A DNA stretch of 33,878 nt from Candidatus Micrarchaeota archaeon (GTDB taxonomy: Archaea; Micrarchaeota; Micrarchaeia; Anstonellales; JAGGXE01). The notes beneath the pieces were generated by a model. It made no database searches, was not told where the DNA came from, and saw nothing but the letters and a program-made list of their open reading frames with translations. Positions 24,972 through 33,313 of this stretch are shown here, one piece after another. Position 1 is the stretch's first letter; each line of letters opens with the position of its first letter. The stretch spans positions 1 through 33,878 of the forward strand of contig JAGGXE010000052.1 in the NCBI GenBank assembly GCA_021163225.1. The letters run 5' to 3'. Position numbers and translations under genes: made by a program.

Positions 24972-25994
24972 ATGGCTTCATCGAGGAGCGGTTCTGCAAA
25001 AAGGAGGTCTAAAACGAAATCAACCAAATCCAAATCTTCTTCTGCAAAGTCACGGTCTCTTCCCAAAACACCTAAAAAGCACGTGTCCGAAGAAATGCAG
25101 TGTCCTGTCTGCGGTAGCACCAACATTAAGATAGATTATGAGAGGGGAGAGGTCGTGTGTGGTGACTGCGGATATGTGGTAAGTGACCATATCATTGATT
25201 TCGGTCCGGAGTGGCGTGCGTTTGACAGTGAGCAAAGGGAGAGGCGTGCGAGGGGTGGTGCACCCATTAGATACATGCGTCCGAACAAAGGTTTGGTGAC
25301 AGAGATCGACCAATACAACAGGGATATTCGTGGTGCTAAGATATCTCCCAAGAAACAGGCTCAACTCCATAGGATCAGGAAATGGCATAAGAGGACGTCC
25401 GTGGCAAGCCCTATGGAACGTAATCTTACCATCGCTCTCGGCGAGTTGGACCGTATAGCATCGTATCTCGGACTGTCCGAAAGCACAAGGGAGACGGCGG
25501 CGCTTCTTTACAGAAAGGCCGTCAAAGCAGAACTGATCAGGGGACGGCTTATCGAGAGCGTTGTGGCTGCGGTAGTGTACGCGGTGTGTCGGATGCAGGG
25601 AATTCCGCGGACGCTTGACGAGATAGCACAGGTCTCAGGTATCGAGAAGAAGGAAATAGGTCGTGCTTATCGTTTCCTGAGAAGAGAACTGAATCTGAAC
25701 GTTCCGTTGACAGACCCGGCCAGTTATGTGCCGAAGTTCTGTTCCGCACTAGGTTTATCCGGCAAGGTGCAGGAGAAGGCGATCGCTTTGCTTAAGAAAG
25801 CCATGCGTAAAGGACTGATATCGGGTAGGGGGCCTACCGGCGTAGCGGCAGCGGCCGTGTATATAGCCAGTGCTATGATGGGTGAGAGAAGGACGCAGAA
25901 GGAGGTTGCGGACGTGGCGGGTGTGACAGAAGTAACGATCAGGAATCGGTACAGGGAGCTTAAGAAGGAACTCAAACTGAAAGTAGAACTTTAA
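24972..25994 (+). CDS. tfb: Transcription initiation factor B (TFB)
   Basis: TFB bridges TBP on the TATA box and RNA polymerase, and contacts the BRE. The zinc ribbon has C44, C47, C63 and C66 (CPVC and CGDC). The B-reader/linker region reads DFGPEWRAFDSEQRERRARGG, followed by two cyclin-like repeats of about 90 residues each. The C-terminal repeat includes the recognition-helix region GVTEVTIRNRYRELKKEL. The chosen ATG 24972 is 5 nt after GAGGTG; an upstream frame to 24921 is possible but lacks support. Odd is a roughly 40-residue Ser/Lys/Arg-rich tail before the zinc ribbon, not part of the usual archaeal protein. Confidence 0.96.
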   Translation: MASSRSGSAKRRSKTKSTKSKSSSAKSRSLPKTPKKHVSEEMQCPVCGSTNIKIDYERGEVVCGDCGYVVSDHIIDFGPEWRAFDSEQRERRARGGAPIRYMRPNKGLVTEIDQYNRDIRGAKISPKKQAQLHRIRKWHKRTSVASPMERNLTIALGELDRIASYLGLSESTRETAALLYRKAVKAELIRGRLIESVVAAVVYAVCRMQGIPRTLDEIAQVSGIEKKEIGRAYRFLRRELNLNVPLTDPASYVPKFCSALGLSGKVQEKAIALLKKAMRKGLISGRGPTGVAAAAVYIASAMMGERRTQKEVADVAGVTEVTIRNRYRELKKELKLKVEL

Positions 25995-26004
25995 CATCTG
26001 TATT

Positions 26005-26017
26005 CTTCTTTTTTTGT
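26005..26017 (+). terminator. T-rich terminator after TFB
   Basis: A TCTTCTTTTTTTG tract follows the TFB stop within 15-20 nt, with seven consecutive T residues. It lies in the short gap between TFB and the convergent lipoprotein gene. Confidence 0.45.
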
Positions 26018-26027
26018 TCCTGTTCTT

Positions 26028-28367
26028 TCAATCTACCGCATCGTCTCTCTCTTCAAAACACTGCTTGTAATAACCACTGTCCGGGTCATCCGGATAGTAA
26101 CTGTAACATCCTTCACCGTGTTTGTCAACATAGGCATAGTACAAGGCGATGATCTTGTCAGGGTCCTCAAACACGTCACCGGCGGTACCGGAATAACTCC
26201 TCACAACGTTTCTGCAATCTGTGTTGAAGAGAAATCTTTTGATCTTGTCCGGACTACCGCAACCGTCGTGAACACCCGTCCCTCTGCGTGAGAAGAACTC
26301 ATCGATCAGGTCTTCCATTTCTAATTCGCCGTTGACGTATCCGTAGACCGCAAGATAATTGATCACCCAGTCCCTATCTTTTCTTTCATCCAATCCTATA
26401 TCTTCAAAATCGAGTCCGTCATTCTCTGCGTTGTCAAGGACGTACGAGAACGCTTCGTGATACAGGTTTGCCATTTTTCTACCTATCTCCGGATAGTCAT
26501 CACCTGTTATGTTATGGATTGCGTACATGAGGAAGGGGTCAACATCGTACCTGTCCGATTCTACTACTAGGTAGTTCCCCTTATCATCGTAGTCCCTAAG
26601 AGTCAAAGAGCACACCGCAATACCCGACCCCCTCTCTGGTGCGATATAATTGTCAATATAATCATCGTGTCTAGCCCCTATACTTTGAGCCGGTGACCCG
26701 CTCATCGCATTCTTCAGATTTGATGGCGGATCATCGTGAACATCGCACGGCATGAACGTACCGTTCCATTTATGTGATGCGATGAAATCGTTGCCCATCG
26801 GTAACAGAACGTCATCCAGTATAGAATCGTTGTACGAATATGTTGCTTCTGCAGGCGGTTTAACCGACCCGTAGAATACATCTATCACAGATGCACCAAG
26901 CCCAGTATGAAGATAACAGGAGAGACCGAACCCGTTCCACGGGAACACTACTTCCGAGACCATCGATATCGGTATTTCCGTAGAACCCGTTTTCAGCAGT
27001 TTTTCTGTATAATACCCGTAATGGTTGACCAACCATGCAGTGGCCTGAAGTCTTCTTATCTGCGTCGGATCGCTCCCGTCCACGGCTCCGAAGTACTGAT
27101 TGAACACCCCAAACCCGGATACGTTACAATATGGATTGTTGTTATAGGGTTCGTTGAAGTTGCAGACATGCATACCGAACACGCCGCTCGCAACAAGGTT
27201 CGGAATATCATGATAAAATATGTTGTACGTATGAGCTATTGTTTGGTCTGTCCAGTTGCACGTGTTAAAGGTATTGTTTCCCGGTCTGCCGCCGACGAAA
27301 AGGAGAAATGTCGGTTTATGGAAGGTTTTCACACGCATCCGCGACCTGATCATCACCTCTTTAGCCGCGTAGTACCCGTCGCATTCCTTCAGGTTGTTCA
27401 GTATCACACCGTCGGCTATGAAATCCACACAGTTTGTTTCGTTCATGATTCCGTTCCAATCAGCGCACGGTTCGGGTAGGTTATGAGTGTTCGGGTCCCT
27501 GCCGTAGACCGTAACGTTCAGTACGTAATCCGACACCTCTTTATCTGTAGAATTCAGCCATGACTGGTTGTAGGGTATCAACGGCGGCATTACACCTACA
27601 AGACAGGTCGGACATATGCGTTTGATATGTTCAGCGGCGCGTCTGACAGTCCATACATCGTCGTTGGATGGGTTATCCGGCACGCGTAACACGATCATGA
27701 CAGGTCCGACAGGTTCATCCCATCCCACCGTATCGTTAGCGGACATTATGAAAGCAAGAGATTCAACCCTACCGATGTAATCATCGCGTAATACATGGGG
27801 TTGGATCGGCGGGACTACGTACACGGGTATTTTATTGAAATAGAGGGCGGTTTCCGCACGTTCCCTTTTCGGAAGTATGAATACTGTTTCGTTGTCCGGT
27901 TCGAGCCATTTGACAGCCGAGACAAATGAGTAGTTGAGGTACCATGCCGCGTATATCGCTTCCCCGAAGGAGGACCCTTCGCCCACCATGAAATTTATCG
28001 GTACACCTCCGTAGTCGTCCAAACAGTTTTCAATACAATCTTCCCCGACATCGTTGCATCCCGAACAGGTGACGAAATCGCATCTCTCACCTTTGAGTGT
28101 GGTTTCCGATAGACCCAGCCACCTCCATAAGAAGAAGCCGGACTTATTGGTACAACCGAGCACTACGCATCTCCCTGTATCTGTGCATACGTCCGTCATT
28201 ATATCTGAGATGTTCCTCCATTCCACCGTCTTTAGAGTTGTAGTCCCTGTCTCATACCCCAAAGAGGTGTTGATCTCCGGCAACGTTGCCGGACCTTCCG
28301 TGCATCCGGAAACGAAGACCAGGAGTGTAAAGAGAACTGTTGCTAAAGCTAACGACGACCGTCTCAT
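26028..28367 (-). CDS. Large predicted lipoprotein, possibly enzyme-like
   Basis: This 779-residue protein has a signal peptide ending in a lipobox (LLVFVSGC, lipidated Cys22), so it should be anchored outside the cell. It contains many N-x-S/T sequons and Cys pairs (CVVLGC, CPTC, CGSPDK), typical of a disulfide-bonded extracellular protein. The middle (about 170-480) alternates strands and helices, for example VMIVLRVPDNPSNDDVW, TCLVGVMPPLIPYNQSW and FLLFVGGRP, which could be a TIM-barrel-like fold. Around residue 600, ESDRYDVDPFLMYAIHN faintly resembles the start of lytic-transglycosylase domains, but the catalytic Glu context is not convincing. GGTG 8 nt upstream overlaps the end of the preceding gene, so it is the last gene of that operon. 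The family is not recognised. Confidence 0.75.
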   Translation of the reverse strand: MRRSSLALATVLFTLLVFVSGCTEGPATLPEINTSLGYETGTTTLKTVEWRNISDIMTDVCTDTGRCVVLGCTNKSGFFLWRWLGLSETTLKGERCDFVTCSGCNDVGEDCIENCLDDYGGVPINFMVGEGSSFGEAIYAAWYLNYSFVSAVKWLEPDNETVFILPKRERAETALYFNKIPVYVVPPIQPHVLRDDYIGRVESLAFIMSANDTVGWDEPVGPVMIVLRVPDNPSNDDVWTVRRAAEHIKRICPTCLVGVMPPLIPYNQSWLNSTDKEVSDYVLNVTVYGRDPNTHNLPEPCADWNGIMNETNCVDFIADGVILNNLKECDGYYAAKEVMIRSRMRVKTFHKPTFLLFVGGRPGNNTFNTCNWTDQTIAHTYNIFYHDIPNLVASGVFGMHVCNFNEPYNNNPYCNVSGFGVFNQYFGAVDGSDPTQIRRLQATAWLVNHYGYYTEKLLKTGSTEIPISMVSEVVFPWNGFGLSCYLHTGLGASVIDVFYGSVKPPAEATYSYNDSILDDVLLPMGNDFIASHKWNGTFMPCDVHDDPPSNLKNAMSGSPAQSIGARHDDYIDNYIAPERGSGIAVCSLTLRDYDDKGNYLVVESDRYDVDPFLMYAIHNITGDDYPEIGRKMANLYHEAFSYVLDNAENDGLDFEDIGLDERKDRDWVINYLAVYGYVNGELEMEDLIDEFFSRRGTGVHDGCGSPDKIKRFLFNTDCRNVVRSYSGTAGDVFEDPDKIIALYYAYVDKHGEGCYSYYPDDPDSGYYKQCFEERDDAVD

Positions 28368-28378
28368 TATAAAACACC

Positions 28379-31231
28379 TTATTCAATCTCAGACATCGAT
28401 ATTATACCTTTCCTGAGCATGTGGATGATCTTGGAGATGTCCCTCTCATCGAGCCACACTTCTCCGAGATACCTGTATCTGGCAGCGTGACCGATAGCCT
28501 TTGAATAGTCCAACCTTTCGCCAGGGATCAGACGGACCGTCCTATCTTTAGGAGAGAGAAGAGTGAGTTTATACTTCGGTGTCAGCCGTTCAGGTCTGAA
28601 TACGAGTTTCGGCGGTATCTGTTCATCAGGGTTTACAAGTATTCTTTCACCGGACATTGATAAATAGTACGGCAGTTCTGAAAGCACGTCCTTAACCTTC
28701 GGCGCACTCCTTATCTTACCGGGCTTTTTCGTCATCAACTCTTCTGTCAACATCCTGTCTTCGAAATGTTCTTCGAACAGTTCATCCGCGTGTTCCGAGT
28801 ACATCGCTCCAAACCTGAGGTACGCTTTCCTCTCATCTTTCGTTTTCTCTTTAATCTCTTCGAATATCTCGCTCAACGATTTATCCCCTTCCACAGGTAT
28901 ATTGTTCAATCCTGTCTTTTCTAACGCGTTATAGTACGCCTTAATGATGTTCACCGCTCCGTTGACCTCCGATTCGTGTGCCTGGTAAGAGTGTCGGTAG
29001 GTGTTCTGTAGCGTTGTATAATACTTCTCCAGTACTTCGTCTTTGGCAGTCCACCGTTTAAACCTCTCTTCAACATCCTTTCTTATCAAATCGATGTTAA
29101 CCGTTCCGCCGGCACGTAACCTGTTGGCTATCTCAACATCGGTAATCGTTCTTACCATATGTGGCCTGTTAATCTTTATCTGTTGTTCCATCCTTTTGAT
29201 CTCCTTCTCTATCTCTTTCAACGCCTCTTCGTAAGGTTTACCTGTTGACTCAAACGTTTCCTTGGCTATCTGCGATGCGTTGGTTTTTATGTACAGGTAT
29301 TCATAAGGGTCTGGTAAAGGTTGAAAAACGTCTGCCGAATCGAACAGTACTTGCTGTATCTCCCTACGCATTCTTGTCCCGAGTGTTATAAGAGATGCAA
29401 ACATCTCCCTATCTATTTCCAATCCCTCTTTCTCTGCTTCTTTTACCATTCTGTTGACTTTAGCAGTGCTTGTGCCTTTCGGGACGGTATGCTCAAACAT
29501 CCAGTTCCATTCCTGTGTTTGTCTGTTCATATACTCGTTTACTTTGACGTATGCGGCAAGCGGGTTCGTCTCAGATGTCTCGATGTTTCTGACGTTGTGG
29601 AGACTGTTCGTTAACGCGGTGCGCACCAAGTTAACCGTCTTCTTCTGAGTCGGCGATAACGTTTCCAACACTGTTTTGCTTTCCATAAGTTTGAGCACTT
29701 CTTCCGCCTTTTCGAATTCGTTGGTAGTCGGGTCTGCAAGTATTGTTCTGAGCCTATGTTCCACGAATTTCTTTGCTGTCTCATCCCGAACATGTCGGAT
29801 CAGGAAAGATGCTGCCACATCAGCAGTTCTTCTATAGTAATCGTTCACGACCTCTGTAGGGTTGGATAGTTCTTTGATTGCTTCCTCAATGTATGCGGGC
29901 GGCATCTTCATAGGTCTTTCCAGAGCAACCGCTAACGTAGATGGAGCATGTGCAGCCCGCCTTCCGAACTCTTTAGCGCTTTCGATGGCCTCTTTTCTGG
30001 CGATATGCATCTTCACGTAGGAAGAATGCATCACCATCGTTCCGATAAGAGGTACCTTTTCAACCATTCTCACCCATCTCGGTAATCCCCTTGTCATCTC
30101 CCGGTATTTTGATAATGCTTCTTCATATTCTGCTTTGCTCACGATATAGGCATTGGTCTTCCTGTTCAACAGATCAAGAAGTTGTCGGTAACTCTTCCCG
30201 CGTGATTCTATTATCAGTTCGTCAAGCTTTTTATCCGACACCATGTCTGCCAAGACTTCACTGCTCGGGAGTTTTCGCTTACCTTCTAATATCATCACAA
30301 CATCTTTATACCGTTTTGCGAATAGGAGTTTCAGCATGTATATCTTTGCCACCGGCGATAAACCGGATCTTTTTATCCGTTCTATAAGACTCCTTTCCCG
30401 TCCGCTTCTGGCAGTTTTGTATGCGTGTTTATATGCATTCTTGAGCACAGTACCTATACCGACGGCACGTAACGCCTTCAACGCCTTCCTAACCTTTTTC
30501 CGCGATTTTATCAGACCAGCCGCACTCGGCAACTCAATTCTACTTCCCATGTCTGCCTTGGGTAACGGACCCGGGAGTTTTGGTGAGGTGATATCGAACA
30601 CTGCAAACGGGTTATCCCCTGAATAGAACATCGCCGCGAACAATAAACCGAGTATGATGAGAACGCCCACACATGCGGGCACGATATTGGGATTCTGAAA
30701 GACGTCGTTGAGGATATCTCCGAGGTTCTTAGCGTTGACCAGAACGAGTTGCGTATGCGGTAACCTTATCAATTTTTCGGACGGTTCGTAATCTCCGTAC
30801 CCGTCAAACCTTATTCTGATGCTTGCCACATCCGGCCTGTCAACAGGGACAACGCAGTCAACCTCGCCGGATGCATTGGTTATTCCTGGTGCACATCCGG
30901 GTACTGGATATTCTCCAGAACTGTTTATTATGCTTACCGTTATGTTCATGGACGGAATGGGAATGTATCTGCTGTAGGGATTTATAAGATAATCCTCGTA
31001 TGTCATCGACTCGTTTGCCCTCACAAGTTTGACTATGAGATGCGTTTCTCCGTCTTCGTGCCTGATCATCGGAAAGAGTTCTGTCGATACACTGTTAACC
31101 GTAGCGATCAGTAGAAGTATAGTGACCACTGTTACCGTATATTTAACATCGACACCTTTCGCAACACGTCCCATTAGGAACACCGATATATTGAGACAGG
31201 TCTTCAAATATAAATTTATCCTCGTGCTCAT
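28379..31231 (-). CDS. Two-TM membrane protein with large cytoplasmic coiled-coil domain
   Basis: I do not recognise this 950-residue protein. TM1 is near residues 32-48 (TVTVVTILLLIATVNSV). It is followed by an extracytoplasmic beta-rich domain with sequons and two Cys (about 50-180), then TM2 (IVPACVGVLIILGLLFAAMF, near 185-205). The remaining 740 residues are charged and mostly helical, starting with a Lys/Arg-rich stretch that fits the positive-inside rule. ATG 31231 has GGTG 9 nt upstream; ATG at codon 20 (31174) is an alternative because ATAAATTTATATTTG, a TATA-like element, lies in the extra codons. It sits in a minus-strand operon between a small helical protein and the lipoprotein (11-nt gap). 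Confidence 0.75.
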   Translation of the reverse strand: MSTRINLYLKTCLNISVFLMGRVAKGVDVKYTVTVVTILLLIATVNSVSTELFPMIRHEDGETHLIVKLVRANESMTYEDYLINPYSRYIPIPSMNITVSIINSSGEYPVPGCAPGITNASGEVDCVVPVDRPDVASIRIRFDGYGDYEPSEKLIRLPHTQLVLVNAKNLGDILNDVFQNPNIVPACVGVLIILGLLFAAMFYSGDNPFAVFDITSPKLPGPLPKADMGSRIELPSAAGLIKSRKKVRKALKALRAVGIGTVLKNAYKHAYKTARSGRERSLIERIKRSGLSPVAKIYMLKLLFAKRYKDVVMILEGKRKLPSSEVLADMVSDKKLDELIIESRGKSYRQLLDLLNRKTNAYIVSKAEYEEALSKYREMTRGLPRWVRMVEKVPLIGTMVMHSSYVKMHIARKEAIESAKEFGRRAAHAPSTLAVALERPMKMPPAYIEEAIKELSNPTEVVNDYYRRTADVAASFLIRHVRDETAKKFVEHRLRTILADPTTNEFEKAEEVLKLMESKTVLETLSPTQKKTVNLVRTALTNSLHNVRNIETSETNPLAAYVKVNEYMNRQTQEWNWMFEHTVPKGTSTAKVNRMVKEAEKEGLEIDREMFASLITLGTRMRREIQQVLFDSADVFQPLPDPYEYLYIKTNASQIAKETFESTGKPYEEALKEIEKEIKRMEQQIKINRPHMVRTITDVEIANRLRAGGTVNIDLIRKDVEERFKRWTAKDEVLEKYYTTLQNTYRHSYQAHESEVNGAVNIIKAYYNALEKTGLNNIPVEGDKSLSEIFEEIKEKTKDERKAYLRFGAMYSEHADELFEEHFEDRMLTEELMTKKPGKIRSAPKVKDVLSELPYYLSMSGERILVNPDEQIPPKLVFRPERLTPKYKLTLLSPKDRTVRLIPGERLDYSKAIGHAARYRYLGEVWLDERDISKIIHMLRKGIISMSEIE

Positions 31232-31235
31232 CCAT
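31143..31235 (-). CDS. Possible 30-residue overlapping ORF ending in Cys-rich tail
   Basis: An ATG at 31235, 5 nt after GGTG, opens a frame that overlaps the start of the large coiled-coil gene and ends in CCERCRC before TAA. It is better placed relative to the ribosome-binding site than the large ORF's own ATG. It may be a small protein, a leader peptide controlling the downstream gene, or chance. Confidence 0.2.
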   Translation of the reverse strand: MDEHEDKFIFEDLSQYIGVPNGTCCERCRC

Positions 31236-31325
31236 GGTTACACCTTTTTTGCCTCTTCTATTATTCAAAAGATTCTTTCATAGATACGGTCAGCAGACGG
31301 TCCGTGGATTCCGACACGTAAAGGT

Positions 31326-31406
31326 CTATATCTTCAGTGCTTTTTCTCTTACTAACTGGGAATGATTTTCTACATCTTCCTTGGTCGTTTTTGTTTTTAC
31401 TTCCAT
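31326..31406 (-). CDS. Tiny 26-residue ORF with strong Shine-Dalgarno site
   Basis: The frame starts at ATG 31406 after TAGGAGG, where the TAG is the stop codon of the preceding gene, a classic coupling arrangement. It reads MEVKTKTTKEDVENH and ends KALKI at 31326. A -1 shift at the run of five A residues would extend it by about 25 residues (EDIDLYVSESTDRLL) to a TAA at 31261. The sequence is hydrophilic and possibly helical. The ribosome-binding site is the main argument that it is translated. Confidence 0.4.
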   Translation of the reverse strand: MEVKTKTTKEDVENHSQLVREKALKI

Positions 31407-31417
31407 GCTAAAACCTC

Positions 31418-32017
31418 CTATTTTTCCTGTTGTTTCATAAACAACCGTTTGTAGATGGCCCTCAATGTATCTATTCCTTCACGATAGGATGTCCTGAGTT
31501 CTGTAAGGTCCAGCGGTAAACTGTTCATTGCTGTTGTCCCATATTCTATCGCCCTCTCAAAGGCGACCCTGGCTTGCTCTTCTGTTAGCAGATGGAAGTT
31601 CTTCTCAATAAATTCACACATCCCCATGAACGCCATGCTGGGATTATCTTTATTGGTTTTGTCATAGAGTTTGATCACCCTGTTAAAATATTCCTGTTTA
31701 AGCGAATCGTCTATCTCAGAGAAATGATCGCCGATGAACGTCGCGGATAAGAGCGGGTCGCGTTCATAAATCTTAAGATGATCTGAAAACTCCTTCCATG
31801 ATATGTGTGGTTTTTCTACCTGTTCTGTTTTGCCTTTTGATTCCATACTTTCTTTGACCTTTCTAACCGCCGGATGCATCTCAGGATATGCTGCTGTAAT
31901 CGTGGACAGAAGCACAGCAAAGGTAGCAAGTTTTCTAATCATCTTTCGACCAGACTTTTTAGTTTGTTTTCTTTTTGGATTTTGTTCAGATGTCCGAACG
32001 TCTTTCATGTGTATCAT
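31418..32017 (-). CDS. Unknown helical protein, possibly exported
   Basis: I do not recognise this 199-residue protein. A basic N-terminus (NPKRKQTKKSGRK) is followed by a hydrophobic stretch (KLATFAVLLSTITAAYP, near 29-45) that could be a signal peptide or anchor. The rest is predicted all-helical and acidic, with TPR-like spacing (WKEFSDHLKIYERDPLLSA, EYFNRVIKLYDKTNKDNP, EQARVAFERAIEYG). Possible starts are ATG 32017, 32008 or 31942. A TATA-like CCTTTAAATATG at 32021-32032 predicts transcription from about 32002, so the true start may be the internal ATG at 31942 directly before the hydrophobic segment. It heads the minus-strand operon with the tiny ORF, the coiled-coil protein and the lipoprotein. 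Confidence 0.65.
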   Translation of the reverse strand: MIHMKDVRTSEQNPKRKQTKKSGRKMIRKLATFAVLLSTITAAYPEMHPAVRKVKESMESKGKTEQVEKPHISWKEFSDHLKIYERDPLLSATFIGDHFSEIDDSLKQEYFNRVIKLYDKTNKDNPSMAFMGMCEFIEKNFHLLTEEQARVAFERAIEYGTTAMNSLPLDLTELRTSYREGIDTLRAIYKRLFMKQQEK

Positions 32018-32020
32018 CTA

Positions 32021-32032
32021 TAATTTGACATA
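32021..32032 (-). promoter_or_regulatory. TATA box of the minus-strand surface operon
   Basis: CCTTTAAATATG, read on the minus strand, lies 4-15 nt upstream of the first possible ATG (32017) and predicts a start near 32002. No other TATA-like element this strong is seen on this strand before the next gene. Confidence 0.45.
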
Positions 32033-32112
32033 TTTAAAGGTGTAAGTAAGACCAATATCTTCCAATTTCCGATTACTTTTCCGTTACTGCCATAGTTTAC
32101 CATACACAACCA

Positions 32113-32149
32113 CAATATTTATATATAACAAATGTATTATATATAAATA
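32113..32149 (+). promoter_or_regulatory. Tandem TATA-like elements before the 168-residue unknown gene
   Basis: AATATTTATATATAAC and TATTATATATAAATAG lie in tandem directly ahead of the ribosome-binding site GGTGGT at 32151-32156. The first has good spacing for a start near 32145; the second would place the start inside the gene. Confidence 0.45.
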
Positions 32150-32158
32150 GGGTGGTAG

Positions 32159-32665
32159 ATGATGTACGGATATTATGATGTGAAAAGGTTGGGTGTCGGA
32201 AAAGGTATGGTAAACCAGAGGAGGGATACCGTGCCTATAGACATCAAACCTCATCGGGTCAAATTCTCACATCCCAAATACTATGTTCATTCGTTACATC
32301 GGCGAAAGAAAGTTGAGAACGATTTTGCCTACAGAATGTTCATGGCTTCAAAAAGACCTCGTCCTAAGAGAATAAAGTTGTCTTTAATATCATTGGAAAA
32401 CAGTAACAAAACAGAAAAGGTGGATTTTCTGGTCATCACTGTAAAAAATGTCTCAGGAGTTGTCGGTGTAAAAGTAGGTTATACAAAGGATAAAAATTAT
32501 GATACTGCGGACAACGAGTTTCTCGTCCCAGATTTTGACGAGAACGGAAAAGTTAGAGGATTCTTTATCTGTAAAAGTACGGGGTTTGAAAGCATCATAC
32601 AACGGTCGATTGAGAACAATGTTGGGGTGGAGAAGGCTTTCTTCGATAGGATCATCGAGGACTGA
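32159..32665 (+). CDS. Unknown 168-residue cytoplasmic protein
   Basis: I do not recognise this protein. It has no signal or membrane segment. The first half is basic and rich in His, Arg and Tyr (KPHRVKFSHPKYYVHSLHRR). The second half looks like an alpha/beta domain with strands KVDFLVITVKNVSGVVGVKV and KVRGFFICKS and a C-terminal helix. GGTGGT lies 2-5 nt from the tandem ATGs at 32159 and 32162; the second has the better spacing. It is divergent from the minus-strand operon and 87 nt ahead of the pilin-like pair. Nothing indicates its function. Confidence 0.65.
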   Translation: MMYGYYDVKRLGVGKGMVNQRRDTVPIDIKPHRVKFSHPKYYVHSLHRRKKVENDFAYRMFMASKRPRPKRIKLSLISLENSNKTEKVDFLVITVKNVSGVVGVKVGYTKDKNYDTADNEFLVPDFDENGKVRGFFICKSTGFESIIQRSIENNVGVEKAFFDRIIED

Positions 32666-32720
32666 CCTTTGGATGTCCTAAGAGTCCATCGGTGAACGCA
32701 CGGGTGCGGTTTTGTAGTAA

Positions 32721-32730
32721 ATTTTAAATA
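32721..32730 (+). promoter_or_regulatory. TATA box of the pilin-like pair
   Basis: ATTTTAAATA lies 23-32 nt upstream of the ATG at 32753, with no Shine-Dalgarno sequence between, predicting a leaderless transcript. Confidence 0.5.
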
Positions 32731-32752
32731 ACCTTCCTTTTAAATTTTGAAC

Positions 32753-33313
32753 ATGGGTAGAGGATTTGCCTTTTCGTTTGATGCATTCGTAGCGTTCATG
32801 CTTGCCATGGTTGTCATAGCCACATTGTTTGCATTCGTTAACAAACCGTACGGTTATTACGATGAATACAGACAGATGTATCTGATAGGAAGGGATACCA
32901 TAGAAACCATGAGCAGGGCCGAATATTCAGCAAACCGGACGTATATGGAGGAGTTTGCCTCGCAACTGGATTCTTCTCCTGAGGGGGCTTGCAACCTTGT
33001 CCGCAATTTTATCCCTGTACAGTATGCATTCAGGATTGAAGAGTACAACAACGATACCGACTCCTGGGATTTAGTGTGCGAGAAAAAGAGGTTGGAAGGA
33101 AGCGAACATACCCATCTAGGATGCGATGATTTTGCAAAACTTAAAGTCACATTACCGTTCATCGTAGTTGAAGATTCTGTACCTCCGTCAACTGATCAGC
33201 AGTACGGGTACAACGGATGCACCGGTGAATGGACACCCTGCGCCACACCGGAATCGGTTTTCGAACCGGGTTCTTTAGAGAATAGATTGTTACGGTTGGT
33301 GATCTGCGTATGA
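32753..33313 (+). CDS. Type IV pilin-like protein
   Basis: This 186-residue protein has the N-terminal layout of archaeal class III (prepilin-type) substrates. A short basic start MGRGFAFSFDAF is followed by a long hydrophobic helix (VAFMLAMVVIATLFAFV) and an extracellular domain with four or more Cys. The frame opens six bases earlier at a TTG, but ATG 32753 lies at leaderless spacing from the TATA box. The next gene starts with an ATGA overlap, so the two are translationally coupled. The pilus motor genes at 5.7-8.9 kb are the obvious assembly partners, though distant. It could instead be a surface protein that only resembles a pilin at its anchor. Confidence 0.7.
   Translation: MGRGFAFSFDAFVAFMLAMVVIATLFAFVNKPYGYYDEYRQMYLIGRDTIETMSRAEYSANRTYMEEFASQLDSSPEGACNLVRNFIPVQYAFRIEEYNNDTDSWDLVCEKKRLEGSEHTHLGCDDFAKLKVTLPFIVVEDSVPPSTDQQYGYNGCTGEWTPCATPESVFEPGSLENRLLRLVICV

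Noticed and set aside
26907-27479. 190-codon frame opposite the lipoprotein gene
   Set aside because: Antisense shadow: no ribosome-binding site, no motif, and the minus-strand frame is clearly coding.
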